Of a DNA stretch of 64,000 bases, positions 32,323 to 44,577 are shown one piece after another. The stretch comes from Hypericum androsaemum (lineage: Eukaryota; Streptophyta; Magnoliopsida; Malpighiales; Hypericaceae): the NCBI GenBank assembly GCA_963995505.1, contig OZ023199.1:10361153-10425152 (forward strand). The letters are read 5' to 3'. Made by a program: the position numbers and the translations under genes. Each line of letters starts with the position of its first letter. Position 1 is the stretch's first letter. Below the pieces are notes generated by a model. It was given only the letters and a program-made list of their open reading frames with translations. It ran no database searches and was not told the DNA's origin.

Positions 32323-32603
32323 AAAATAAACTAAAACAACTGTTCAACATTTTATTCAAACCTCATGAATAAATAAAACTCGATCAGAAGAATCACTCAC
32401 TTTATAAAGTACAACAATATTATATTGTAAAATTAATAGTTGTACGTAAATATACTATTGATACTAAAAGGAAAAAAACTAGAAAGATCAGAACCGTCCA
32501 CCTTAGGGTAGGTATAAGTAGACATCTCCACATCAAGGAATTACCATTTGGACTCAACCACCAAACCGAAACCCAATAGAAAGGAAGAGCCCAGCTCAGA
32601 GAA

Positions 32604-34370
32604 ATGGAAATCTGCGGCCAGTCTCAGAGAGCAGCGAAGAGCCCAGCTCCTTTCTTGGCCAAGACTTACGATTTCTTGGAAGAAGGTGATCGAGGAGGAG
32701 GAGGAGGAGGAGACCAGAGGATTGTTTCTTGGAATGAAGATGGAGATGGGTTCGTGGTTTGGTCGCCGGCGGACTTCTCCGAGCTAATGTTGCCTAGGTA
32801 CTTCAAGCACAACAACTTCTCTAGCTTCGTTCGCCAGCTTAACACCTATGTAAGCACTACTACTTTTCCGTTTGTGTTTTTTTCGAGTTCGAGTTTTGAG
32901 AATGTAATCTTTTTGAAGGTAATTCTTTTCTGTTTGTGTTTTTTTCGAGTTCGGCATTTTGAGAATATAATTTGTGTTTAAATTTGCTATAGAATATTTG
33001 TTATCATATGTGATCATTTCCAATACAAACTTAGATTAGTTTTTTTTGATGAACACCGAGATACAAATGACTTCGAGAAAACAAACATTTGAAATTTTGT
33101 CTTTTTTTTACTTTCTACTTCACTTTTCCATCTTCTCAATGTATATGGGTGCCATATTTTGACACGTTGTATGTCAGGCAGAAACTTAGTTTGAAAGTTA
33201 CCTGCAAACAATTAGGTGAACTCAAAGAAACCTGAATTAATTGACTTAATGGTGTTCGAAATACTAAATCGTCTAAAAAAACTTACTTTGATTCTCTGGG
33301 GTACATATTCAAGATCTCCATTTGGTTCTTGGGTTTTGGTCTTCGGTGTGCTGTTCTTTTGCTGTCAAGGAGTATGTACACATTTTCTTGAAGTTTCTAA
33401 TACAATATACCTTTACAAAAAAAAAAACTTACTTTGAGAGTTATGGGCAAATGTTATAGGTTACACTTTACATTTGTTCAACTTGGTTAAGTTATTTGTC
33501 AACACGATGAAATTATAAATATGTGTATATATATACTCTATAGTCAAAACCGAGATAGATTGCGTGGGACAACAAAGAAAGAAGACTTTTCTACTCCATT
33601 GGCTATATTTTAAATTTTTTTCTTTAATATAATAGTTGCCAATTTTTTAAAACAAGTGTCATCGCCTTAGCTAATATTTTTCTTAATATTAGTTATGAAG
33701 TGGTGATCATTTTGGCAAATTCAGTCAAAACATAGTTATTATAAGCTATCTATCTAGTCAGAAGTCGGCTTAATAATTTTGTAACAACAGGTCAAATTAG
33801 TACTGCTGCCAATGTTCAACCTAATAATATATAATATATATTGTCATTTTCAATACCTTAGACATTCCCTAGTTATCCATTCTCATTATCAAATCGGAGT
33901 TGGTCGAAATTTGAGTTCGTTTACACAGATTTTGGGTTCAAATTTTACCAATATAAAAAGTCACCAGTAAAATAAGATCTGCCAATAATTGATTCTGAAT
34001 ACTAAAGATTCACCCAAATTATTTTCAGGGATTCAAGAAAACTTCCTCAAAGAGATGGGAATTCAAGCATGAGAAGTTCCAAAAAGGAAGCAGGCACATG
34101 CTGGCTGAGATCACCAGGAAGAAATGTGACCCTAATAGTGCTTTCCCACCATTTCTCAAGGCTTCCAAGGAATGCAGTGATCCAGTGAGCTCTACCTCCT
34201 CATTGGAAGATAACAATAGGATGATGTTAATGGAGGAGAACAAGAGCCTTAGGAGAGAGAAGTTGGAATTGGAAATGCAAATAGCCCAAGTTAAATCACT
34301 AGAGACCAAGTTATTGGACTGCCTTGCTCATCATATGAGCAATCAAACATGCCCTCCAAAATTCAATTAG
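32604..34370 (+). CDS. Class B heat stress transcription factor, B-5-like
   Basis: Two exons, 32604-32849 and 34029-34370, are split at the invariant HSF intron position inside the DNA-binding domain (after FVRQLNTY), giving 195 residues. The winged-helix domain runs about residues 14-108, with [15 protein letters not shown] as the recognition helix. A glycine-rich run (GGGGGG, residues 31-36) sits in an early loop. A heptad region at about 143-181 serves for oligomerisation and has no 21-residue insert, so the protein belongs to class B, whose members mostly repress or co-activate. The LFGV repressor motif is absent, which with the short length and the RKKCDPN phrase suggests HSFB5. The 1.2-kb intron hosts a SINE-like repeat. 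Confidence 0.88.
33890..33965 (+). repeat. tRNA-derived SINE-like element, degraded
   Basis: GGAGTTGGTCGAAATTTGAG (box A-like) is followed by TTTTGGGTTCAAATTTTACC (box B-like), the same order as in the copies at 5815-5895, 55100-55175 and 55860-55940. It lies in the HSF intron. Confidence 0.45.
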
Positions 34371-35002
34371 ATTTGGAAGGTTTGTTTATATATATTTTTT
34401 AACTTGTGATATTCACTGTCGGATATTGTCACTTATATTTAAGAGATTTGGAGACTTGGGGGAGTCCAAATTCTTCACCACTTGTTGGAATTTGTTTATG
34501 AATTTTGGACTTGGAAGCATGTATAAAACCCATCAACTAGTTCTATGACTCTACATCACATTGCATCAAGAAGTTGATTTTCGGCCATTTTAAGTAATTT
34601 CTAACCAAGTGCTCCATTTTTAGCAGTTCTTGGAAGATATTGTCTACCACATCCAATTTGTTCCTTGGTGTTGACCCCAAGGAATCGAGCTCAAGTTACG
34701 AATTGCAGTTGTGAAACCAGATTTCAGACATTTGGGCCTGGACAGAATTGGAAATAACACAAGTTCTATAAAGCATTATACTGCAAGACAGGGCCAAATC
34801 TGCCGAATCATCAACCGGACAACCCGGCATTACTCGAGCATAAAGCATATAGAGAGCCTTGAAGAGTGAAACCAACAAGCTTAGATGAAGTTACATTGAA
34901 TATAACTCAAAAGACCATGTTTACTGTCCAAGTAGACCATTGAGTGTGCTGAAATCTGAGAATTGAAGTTCTCTTTACCATCGCAACACCTGGTGTTAAA
35001 AC
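34371..35002. other. Gap between HSF and GRXS17, 3' ends face each other
   Basis: This must hold the 3' UTRs of two converging genes. I see no further coding sequence. Confidence 0.45.
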
Positions 35003-37897
35003 TTATTCGGATAGAGTGGATTTCAGTTCCCCAGTGTTTTTAAGCTCCATCACGATATCACAGCCTCCTATGAGCTCCCCCTTGGAGTAGAGCTGAGGAA
35101 AGGTAGGCCAGTTGGAGAAGACCTTTAGCCCCTGCCTGACTTCCTCGTCGCTTAATATATCGAAGGACCCAAAATCGACGCCGTCTTCACGAAGAGCGTT
35201 GACGACCTTAGAGCTGAAACCGCATCTTGGAGCATCAGGGGTACCTTTCATGAAGAGCATCACTGGCTTAGAGCTGGTCAAGCTTCTGATACGGTCTTCT
35301 AGACTATGTCCCGGACTAATGCCTTTCTCAGTCAGGACCCTTTGAAGTTCCCCGCTTTTTTGCATCTCCAGCAGAATGTCGGAGCCGCCAATAAGCTCGC
35401 CCTTCATATATAGTTGTGGGTAACTGGACCAGTTTGAGTAGACTTTGAGTCCCTGGCGAACTTCTTCATCAGAGAGGATGTCAAAACTCCCAAATTTGAC
35501 CTTTTCGGCTTGAAGGATTTCGACTACTTTCCCACTAAAACCACACTTAGGTTCATCAGGTTTCCCCTTCATGAAAAGCATAACTGGGCTTGAATTGATC
35601 AGGCCCTCAAGTCGAGAGGATAGACCCGGACTTAAACCAGTTGACTCAGATGCAGCACCCTTTCCACTCGCAGCCCCTGCTGCTGTGCCATGACCGGAGC
35701 TGACAGCACCAATTACCTGGTCCCTAAAAATTTCTTTCAGCTCACCGTTCTCATGCATGGCTACCACAATGTCACATCCACCAAGAAGCTCTCCTTTGTA
35801 GTAAAGTTGAGGGAATGTTGGCCAGTTTGAGAACTTCTTCAACCCCTCTCGAACATCATCGTCTGATAAGATATCAAAAGATCCAAAGTTCACCTTTTCG
35901 TCCTTGAGAATATCAACCACCTTCCTGCTGAATCCACACTTAGGTGCTTCAGGAATGCCTTTCATGAATAGCATTACAGGGTGAGATTCAGTCAGCTGCT
36001 GCAATCGTTTGTTGAAAGCATCTGCATTTTTGTGGCCAGTTTGCACTTGAGAGGAGCCATTATCATTTGCAAGTTTTTTGACTGTTTCAAGGACTGTGGG
36101 ACCAGCGGCCAATCCAAGGCTAGCTGGAGCTGCTGGTTGTCCGGGGCTAACCAACCCGGCAATTTTAGAGATCTTGTTTGCTAAACTGGAAGGATCCGCA
36201 CCCTCCAACGTGTCAACCGTTTTACCATCCTGAAGAAACAGGACGCCTTCAGAAACAAATGAGTGAAATAAGCAAGGAACTGTAACTTCAGGGGGGCAAA
36301 TAAGGAAGCAGAAAGGGACACCAGCTACCATACTTGCATAAGGAATTATGAAGTCGGGATATCTTTTTAAAGCTTTATGAGAAAACTAATTTAAAAGCAT
36401 ATAATGGAAAAGAAAAAACGACTAGCTGTCAATACAAAAAAGGCATATTTGAATAGCTAATATGATGTACGATGGGGTTGATTATCACAGTCCAAAAAGT
36501 AGGGGCAATTACTAGACAAAGGCTTGTGGAAATTTGAAACTTTTAATACTGAATAGCTTGGGAAATATAATATTCGATGGACGACAAGTTACTACAAAAG
36601 CTAAAAATACTGTCATGCAACTTAACCTAATTGCATTCATGTTGATGGAATCAAACACAAGTGTAAAATACTTTCCCGCAATCCCTTCCAATAGTAGCAT
36701 CGACCGTCAAAAGATAATAGTGACACCAAAAAGTTTGAGATCCAAATCCAAAAAAAACCAAGTTTCTGATTCCAAGCTTCTCATTCTGCCGATTCAAGAT
36801 AATTTTTTTTCCCTAAGTTTGTGATTTAGCTCTTCCCTGATTTCATGGGTTGAGCCAATAACATTCACTATTTTGTCTTAAACAACATCATCGCCATTCT
36901 TCGAAAAGATGAAACACATAACTGCAGCCCCATTGATTTCTCATTCTCTTCCAGAAAGCAACCTTACACTTCCGCTAAACAGCATGCCCTAGACCAATCA
37001 AAGTTCAAAAAACTTCCAGGATCACACAACAAAAATGCAAAAAAAAAAGACTTTAACCCAACCCTAGCCGTGTCAAGCGAGTATCATCATAATCAACCCA
37101 AGAGGAAAACCACTTCCCCCTGCTCACCAACTCACCAGCGACTTGTTATCTAGTTGGGAAAATTAGGCGGTTGTATGAGTACAAGGAGAGCATTAAGAGG
37201 AGGAAACCCACCTTCCAGTCTCCCCAATCACATTACGAGTCCGGTTGCTCATCCACATCCCCAACTCTCACAACACAGATAACTTCTACCTAGTCAACCA
37301 ATTCACCAACTCACCAGCGACTTGTTATCTAGTTGGGAAAATTAGGGGGTTGTACGAGTACAAGGAGAGCTTTAGGAGGAAACCCACCTTCCAGTTCCCC
37401 CAATCACATTACAAGTCCGGTCGCTCATCCGCATCCCCAACTCTCACAACACAGTCAACCAATTCACCAGCAACTTGCTCTACTCGCAAAACTTCCGGAA
37501 TTAAACGAGTAAAAGGAAAAAAAGATCCCATCTTTAAGGTAAGATTACCTTGAGGAAGACGAAGTAAGGGACAGCGGAAACCGAATAGGCCTCCGAAATC
37601 TCCGGCTGCTCCTCCGCCTCCACCTACAACCAAAACCATTATCGTTCCGATTCTTCTTTAAAAACAGCATATTAAACCGATTAAAGGGAAAGATATATAT
37701 AGAGAGGGGGGGCCCACCCGGAGGAAGAGCGCGTGGGGGAAGTCGGAGGAGAGGTGGGAGAAGAGCTGGTCCATGTGCTTGGACGCGTCGCACCACGCCG
37801 CCCAGAAGTGGATCACGGCCGCCGCCGCCGCGGGGTGGGACCCACCCAAGAGGGAGTCCAGCTCCGCCTTCGACTTCACCTCCTTCACCGTCCCCAT
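35003..37897 (-). CDS. GRXS17: Monothiol glutaredoxin S17 (GRXS17)
   Basis: Three exons on the minus strand (37897-37718, 37623-37549, 36229-35003) give 493 residues, near the 488 I recall for Arabidopsis GRXS17. An N-terminal thioredoxin-like domain has WCDAS (35-39) in place of the usual WCGPC, so it is not a classic disulfide reductase. Three monothiol glutaredoxin domains follow, with CGFS at 183-186, 314-317 and 421-424, each with an SNW..YPQLY/FPQLY motif and GG(C/S)DI. One thioredoxin-like plus three glutaredoxin domains is unique to plant GRXS17. It binds iron-sulfur clusters in cytosol and nucleus, works with the cytosolic cluster assembly route, and supports growth in heat and long days. 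All active-site cysteines are kept. The first long intron contains a tandem duplication. Confidence 0.97.
37125..37475. repeat. 179-bp tandem duplication in a GRXS17 intron
   Basis: A stretch with CCAGCGACTTGTTATCTAGT occurs at 37135 and again at 37314 with few differences. A third partial copy of its end follows at about 37457. The array lies in the intron between exons 2 and 3 of GRXS17. Confidence 0.8.
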
Positions 37898-38257
37898 CCC
37901 TAACCTCCTCTTCCTCTTGCTACTACCAACAATTGTTTCGATTTTAAATAAATTAATAATCGACCTAAATAGAATAAAAAAAATGCCCCTCCTCCTCCGA
38001 CGAAGTACGAACCTTCTACACAGAGAGGGGAAAGAAAGGAAACCCTCGCCAATATAAGTAGGCTTTTCCTTGCGTGTAAAATAACCGGATAGGTCCCCTG
38101 GTCTTCGTGCTTTTACTTTTCAGTACATAATAGATACATGATTTGTGTCTTTTAAAAATTTTGGCTATATTTGTTTTTGTTAGAAAAATAGAAATCTGCA
38201 TTTTGGAACATGCAGAGAAAATTTCCATAAAATAGGGTTTCTCGTTAAAATAATTTT

Positions 38258-38440
38258 TGTACGATTTGTATGGAGAGAAAACTTAGTTCTCATTAAGCCA
38301 CGGTACAGCTATATATATACAACTCATGGTGGTAGCTAACCCTAATCCTATTACACAAAGGTAGGTTACTCTGATTAGGAAACTAACTAACATGCACATC
38401 TAAAGAATAGGAATATACACGTAAGGACACATAAGGCCCA
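38258..38440 (-). repeat. 3' LTR of the minus-strand Copia element
   Basis: The 183-bp LTR matches 42948-43144 except for about six substitutions and a gap of about 15 bases. It has a TATATATATA run that may act as a core promoter. Confidence 0.9.
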
Positions 38441-38450
38441 ATACTCCTCC

Positions 38451-41400
38451 TCAAGGTGGAGCATACATGTTGCGAATGCCCAACTTGCTAAGTAGAAAAT
38501 CAAACTGACGCTTGCCAAGAGCCTTGGTGAGAATGTCAGCAAGTTGTAGATGCGTAGGGACATGCTGCAAGATAAGGCGCCCACTTTGAACAACATCACG
38601 AACAAAGTGACAGTCAACCTCAATGTGCTTAGTACGTTCATGAAACACAGGATTGGTGGCAATATGGATGGCGGATTGACTGTCACAATATAAACGCATC
38701 GGACCAGTAGGAGAAACACCAAGATCACGTAGAAGCATGGTTAGCCATTGAAGTTCGCATGTGGCAGCAGCCATCGATCGATATTCAGCTTCAGCAGAGG
38801 AGCGGCTAACTGTCGGTTGCTTCTTAGTCTTCCAGGAGACGGGCGATAAACCCAGCTGGATAAAGTATCCGGTCAAAGAGCGCCGAGTGAGAGGGCAACT
38901 AGCCCAGTCAGAGTCGCAATAGCCATAGAGCTGGAGATCACTATCAGCTCGCAGAAACACACCTTGACCCGGACGTCCCTTCAAGTAATGTACCACACGT
39001 AAGGCAGCATACCAGTGTTCCTGACGAGGACACTGCATAAACTGAGAGAGAATATGTACACAATAGCTGAGCTCCGGTCTAGTAATAAGTAGATAAATTA
39101 ATTGCCCAACCAAACGACGATAGGCTTCACCATCTTCAAATTCGTTTCCATCAGCAAGAGCTAAACCGTGATTAGTTTCGATTGGAAAAGCGGCGGGTTT
39201 GGCACCAAGCAAGCCACAATCACGTACAATGTCCAGTGCATACTAACACTGAGATATAAAAATGTCGTCAGTCCCTCAGGCTATGCTCAAACCGAGAAAA
39301 TATTTCAAGACACTAAGATCTTTCATGTGAAAGCATCGGGACAGGTAAGACTTGAGCTTCATAACAGAGTCCTCATGGCTACCACCAATGATTAAATCAT
39401 CTACATAGACAATGACACATAATGAAATGCCATCTCGATGAGACATAAAGAGCGAATAACCAGCATATGACTGACTGAAACCATAGGTGTGGAGAGCAGC
39501 GGCGAGCTTGGCAAACCAATTTCGAGGAGCTTGACGAAGACCATACAAGGATTTTAGGAGGCGACACACTTTGCCGGGACTAGTATTGGTAAAACCAGGA
39601 GAAACTTTCATATAAACCTCTTTGTCCAAATCTCTGTGTAAAAAAGCATTATGCACATCCATCTGATGCAAGTGCCAAGAACGAGCAGCCGCAACTGCTA
39701 AGAATGTACGAACACTGATCATCTTCGCAACTGGAGCAAAGGTCTCATTGTAGTCGAGACCTTCAATTTGGCGATCACCGCGCACAACAAGGCGGGCCTT
39801 GTATTATTCGATCGAACCATCCGAGTGGTATTTGATGCGATAAACCCATTTACAGTCAATAGCAGTCTTGTCATGAGGCAATAGTTCCAGTGTCCAAGTT
39901 CCATTGCGCTCGAGTGCATCAATTTCATTCTTCTTGGCTTCCCGCCAACGAGGATCCTTAACTGCCTTACCAAAGTGAGCAGGTTCATGGCCATGAGTAA
40001 TAGCTGCTATAAATTGTCTGTGGCGTAAGGTAAAGTTAGCACTTGTAACATAATTTACAATAGGATAGACCATACCTGAGGGCCGCGATCGATGTGAGGA
40101 GGCAGTAGGGGGTGTTGTAGTGTGCGTGCAGTGCGTACCAAGACATGATTCATAACAAAATCATGAAATTTGGCTGGAGCCATGCGTGAGCGTTGCCCGC
40201 GACCGAGAGAGACATCAGTAGTATCAGGTAAGACAGCAGCTTCGGTAGTAATAGGCTCCACATGTTCAACAGCCTCCTCACTGGTGGAAGTGTCAACAAT
40301 AGCAAGTGACTGGTCATTGTTCATCGGTGGAGCAACATGCTGCTCAGTGGTAATCGTCGGAGCAGAGTTACTCCCCCTCACGTGGGAGGTGCCACCCGTC
40401 GAAGGGTTAATCGGAGAAAAGAGATCATCAAGGGCAGAATCAGTTGTCACCGGTGGTGCAGTAAGCTGAGGAGAAGGCACAGACGGTGTGGAGTGCTCGA
40501 TGAACGGAAATACATCTTCAAAGAAGACAACATCTCGAGAAACAAAAGTATCTCCACTCTCCAGATCATACACTCGCCATCCCTTTTGACCAAATGGATA
40601 ACCAATGAACAAACAGCGACGACTTCGAGCAGCAAACTTATCCTTAATGCGAGGCCGATGATGTGCATAACATAGGCAACCGAGTGTCCGTAAAGTGGAA
40701 TAAGTGGGTGCTTTACCAAATAACACTTCATAGGGACTCTTGTCTTTAAGCAATGGTGTTGGAGTGTAATTAATCAAAAATCCCGCAGTAAGTATACACT
40801 CACCCCAGAATTAGAGCGGCAAATTTGCCTGGAAACGTAAAGCACGACCGACGTTTAGACTGTGGCGATGCTTGCATTCTGCTCGTCCATTCTGTTGAGC
40901 AGTATCTACACATGAAGTCTGGTGTAAAATACCATGCTCACGTAGATAAGGACGTAGTCCAATGAACTCCAAGCCATTATCGCTGTGAACCACTTTAACC
41001 CGTTTGGAAAACTGTGTCATGATCATGCTACAAAAATTGGGAAAAATAGAGCTGACCGCGCTCTTTTCTGCCAGCAAATAAACCCAGACTGTCCGAGAGC
41101 AGTCATCAACAATAGTTAAAAAATATCTTGCACCACAGGAGGAAGGGATTCGATATGGACCCCACAAATCACAATGAAGCAAGTCAAAAGGTTTCCAGCT
41201 TTATTAAAACTCAATTCAAAACTGGTTCGAGTTTGTTTGGCTCGAAAACAAACATCACAAGGATTAGTTGACAACTGACTAGCATTTTTGTTGACAGAAG
41301 GTATCATATCTAGGATCTTATGTGAGGGATGTCCCAGACGTCGGTGCCACAAGTCGACTGAATCACTAATAGTTGCCTTGAAAGCACGAACATGAGCCAC

Positions 41401-42909
41401 TGCACGTAACACGTACACCCCCGCCCGTTGTTCACCCACACCAATCACCGTCCTCAAAGTGCGGTCCTGCAAAATACACAGTCTATCAGCAAAGCTAGCT
41501 GTACAGTGTGAATCATGAATTAATTGCGAAACAGAGATCAGGTTGCAAGTCAACTGTGGAACAAAAAGAACATATCGTAATATCAATCTTTGGCCAAGCG
41601 TAACAGTCCCAGCCTTTGTGGCTTGTGCCTCACTACCATCTGGTAGTCCAACTGGATAGGGAGGAACGTTCACAACATCGTTCAAAAAACTCAAATCACC
41701 AGTCAAGTGATTGGAGGCACCAGTATCGAGTAACCACGGGGTACAACCTTTCTTACCAGACAATTTATCTATTGGAGTAGTATCAGACTTAGCGCCATTA
41801 AAAACTGCAATAACTCGATTCCATTGGTCATCCGTCATCCATGGAAATGCAGCTCGGTCTCCATCATACCTATTGCGGCTCACAGAAGTTGATCCTTCTG
41901 AGGTACGAGTTTGGGCCGCGTGAGCAACTTGCCCACCGCGCCCTCTCCCCGCACTGCGCCCTCTGGATGAATGTCCTCCTCGGGATTCGCGTCCTGCAGC
42001 AGTTTGTCCTTCTTTCTCAGAATACCACCAGTCTGGGTATCCAATGAGCTGGAAACATTCAGTTTCAGTGTGTCCAGGTTTCTTGCAGTGTCCACAAACT
42101 TGTTTTACCTCATCGCGTCGCACTGAAGGACGTTGGGTTGTCTTCGTTTGCACTGCAAAGCTCAATGCTTCGGTTCGTTCTTCCTTCGTGATGGCTACAG
42201 CACGATGAATCTCTTCGTTCATTAAGCGAGCATGAACCTGGTTCAGATTTGGCAGCGGAACGGTGCTCAAAATATTCGAGCGGACCATCCTATATGTGGC
42301 GTCATCTAGTCCCATGAGGAACTGATACACCTTTTCCTTCTCTCGTTCGGCCATCAAATCTTTATCAGCTCCGCATTTACAGCTGCAGGAACAGGTCGGG
42401 TGCTTGACATAAGCATTGATCTCCTCCCACATACCCTTTAAACGATTATAGTAAGCACTAAGAGACGTGCCGGATTGCTTACAGTTTGCGATTTCGGTCT
42501 TCAGCTGATACACATGCATGTCATTTCCAATGGAGAAACGTTCTTTCAGATCCTCCCAAAGGTCTTTTGCACTTTCCATGTACGAGATACTAGAACGCAG
42601 GGATGAATCTATCGTGTTGAAGATCCATCCGACAAGCATGGCGTTAACAGCACTCCAGTCATCAAAGTCAGGGTCGGTTTTGGATGGCTGCTGCACGCGA
42701 CCATCGATAAAGGCAAGCTTCTTCTTGGCCTTCAAGGCGTTGCGGACCGCCTTCATCCATTCGTCATAGTTGTCTCCCTTGAGTATCACGGGTGTGATAA
42801 TCACGCCAGGGTTGTCAGCAGAGGTCATATAGTAAGGAGAACTCGGGTCCATCATGGGCGATTTCCGCACCATGGATCCTCCTTCACCAGATTTGTTTCT
42901 GTCGGTCAT
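38451..42909 (-). pseudogene. Copia gag-pol polyprotein, frame-broken
   Basis: From ATG at 42909 the frame encodes a Copia gag (ILKGDNYDEW), a CCHC zinc knuckle (CGHCKKPGHTETEC), protease (LLDTGASNHLTG) and the start of integrase with an HRRLGHPS / CDVCF zinc region. A frame shift near 41190 leads into the integrase core (DLWGPY, VHSDNGLEF). A TAG after FQANLPL (about 40815), another frame change near 40070 and a stop after SDGSIE (near 39805) precede the reverse transcriptase with VYVDDLII. A further break near 39245 precedes RNase H, which ends ADILTKALGK. The enzyme order is Copia type (integrase before reverse transcriptase). With several breaks it is not functional. Confidence 0.93.
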
Positions 42910-42947
42910 GGTTAGGGTTCTTTCGTGTGTTTAGGGCTTTGATACCA

Positions 42948-43144
42948 TGTACGGTTTGTATGGAGAGAAAACTTAGTTCTCATTAAGCCACGGTACAGCT
43001 ATATATATACAACTCATGGTGGTAACTAACCCTAATCCTATTACACAAAAGTAGGTTACTATGATTAGGTTACTCTGATTAGGAAATTAACTAACATGCA
43101 CATCTAAAGAATAGGAATATACACGTAAGGACACACAAGGACCA
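42948..43144 (-). repeat. 5' LTR of the minus-strand Copia element
   Basis: The LTR of 197 bp is followed on the minus strand directly by the initiator tRNA-Met primer site. It contains an extra direct repeat of GGTTACTNTGATTA relative to the 3' LTR. Confidence 0.9.
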
Positions 43145-43151
43145 ATATTTT

Positions 43152-44201
43152 GGTTAATACAAATATGTTATTCGGAGACTCATAGAAACAAATCGACAGG
43201 TTAAATCGGACACGTCAAAATAAACTTTAATTTCAGTTGCGACGTTAATATTTTCCTGTCGTTGGGGAATGAATCATTACCGGTGATCGGAGGAGATGTA
43301 AAAGAAAAGGTTGTTCGACGTTTAAATATGTCGCTATTGTATTTGTATATATTCCCGGGCGGGCCCCATGAAAATGCTTTTAGTAGGCCCGGTCCAGGGA
43401 TCCAATTCGAGCCCGCTAAAAGAAACTTTATCTTGGCCCATTGGGGCAAGACTACCATTATAAACTCACCTATGAATTTTCCCAGAAGAAAAAGAAAAGG
43501 AGAAAAAATCATATTTTTTTAGTATAAATGAGGGGACAAAAAGGTCCCATAATCTTTATTAATCAACGAAAAGTCAAATTCAGGTACATCGGAGAAGATA
43601 GACCCCCTCAAGTCACCTTCCTTGCTCGGTGAGATAAGGCTTATAGTGGGTGCTCCCGTGTCACCTTCCTTTTTTGAAAATAAATTTTGCACTATATCAA
43701 GATTTGAACCCTGAATCTTCTAAATATTTGCAACGTCTTATATCGTGTCACCTTCCTTCTAACACAAAATATCAATGAGGAGTCGACCTCTACCTGGATC
43801 CACCGAAAACCTTTCTCCAAGTCATCTCTCAGCTTAGGAGGATAAGCGCTCAGAGTTTCCGGCCACCAAAAATTATGTTGAAATTACTACATTATTGGTT
43901 ACGAATTGTGAGTAAAGTGAGTTTGTTCAGCTGAGTAATAAAAACATTTATCTACCTACCTATTATCTTTAAGTTTTGAGTTAAGACATAAAAATTCTAA
44001 CATAGTATCAGAATTAACACTACGGTTGAACTCGAAATCTATATTAAACTAGAGTAATTTCCAGCCGTAGCTATCTGAGTGAGGGAATCAAATATTTTTC
44101 TGTATGTACTTATAAGTGGAGAGACAAAGATAAAACCTCTGGTGATCAATCTTGTAGGACTACGTTGACGAGGGAACCATGGAGAGAAAAGAGTGACCGA
44201 C
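43152..44201. other. Intergenic, no gene seen
   Basis: No coding sequence is recognised. A SINE-like remnant lies at about 43680-43750. The stretch next to 44201 is beyond the old end of the MutS2 gene. Confidence 0.45.
43680..43750 (-). repeat. SINE-like remnant
   Basis: On the minus strand GAAGATTCAGGGTTCAAATC (box B-like) follows a degenerate tRNA-like start (ACGATATAAGACGTT), echoing the other copies in the window. It is the weakest member. Confidence 0.35.
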
Positions 44202-44437
44202 TTATTTGATATAATCAACTTTGCAACCCAAATTCGCCGTTTTTTCTGGTTCTAGCACACGCATGTTGATGGCCCCGGTTCCAACTCCGTGCACAATAGA
44301 GTGTATAGCCATGTCAATGTGGAGAATGGCTTCCTCCACCCGCATACTGCCGAGGTTCAAGTGTTCTTTGATGTTCGAACTCGCACACCTTATGAAATCG
44401 CACGATCTTCGACGGCTTCCGGTTTTAGCTGTCTCAC
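44202..44437 (-). pseudogene. Decayed Smr domain of the MutS2 gene
   Basis: On the minus strand, past the present stop codon of the MutS2 reading frame, pieces of an Smr endonuclease domain can be read: RTSKNT, then SMRVEEAILHIDMAI, then VHGVGTGAI, and a family-like ending GCKVDYIK followed by TAA at 44202-44204. Between them lie an in-frame TAA (44387 region), a one-base deletion that creates TGA after SKNT, and at least two losses of about 10-15 residues. In intact MutS2 proteins this domain is continuous and ends the protein. Confidence 0.75.
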
Positions 44438-44577
44438 CTACACTCGTCGTTCAACATGATCAAGGTCTTAGATTACATGGTTCAATCAGGGGGAGAACAG
44501 ACATGGCCAAAAGCTCCAATCTTCGAAGATTGAGAGGGAGTGAAGAGGTACCTGTTTCTTCGAATGAGGGACCGAAG

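Larger units (their letters stand above)
38258..43146 (-). mobile_element. Copia LTR retrotransposon of a second family, 4.9 kb
   Basis: Two LTRs of about 190 bp (5' LTR 43144-42948, 3' LTR 38440-38258 on the minus strand) start TGGKCCTT and end CGTACA. A primer site TGGTATCAAAGCCC (42947-42934) next to the 5' LTR is complementary to initiator tRNA-Met, and a purine tract TTGAGGAGGAGTAT precedes the 3' LTR. ATTTT occurs beside both ends (38253-38257 and 43147-43151), a probable 5-bp duplication if two bases more are counted into the LTR. LTRs differ by about six substitutions and one indel of roughly 15 bp, so the insertion is fairly recent. The element lies between GRXS17 and the MutS2 gene. 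Confidence 0.92.
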
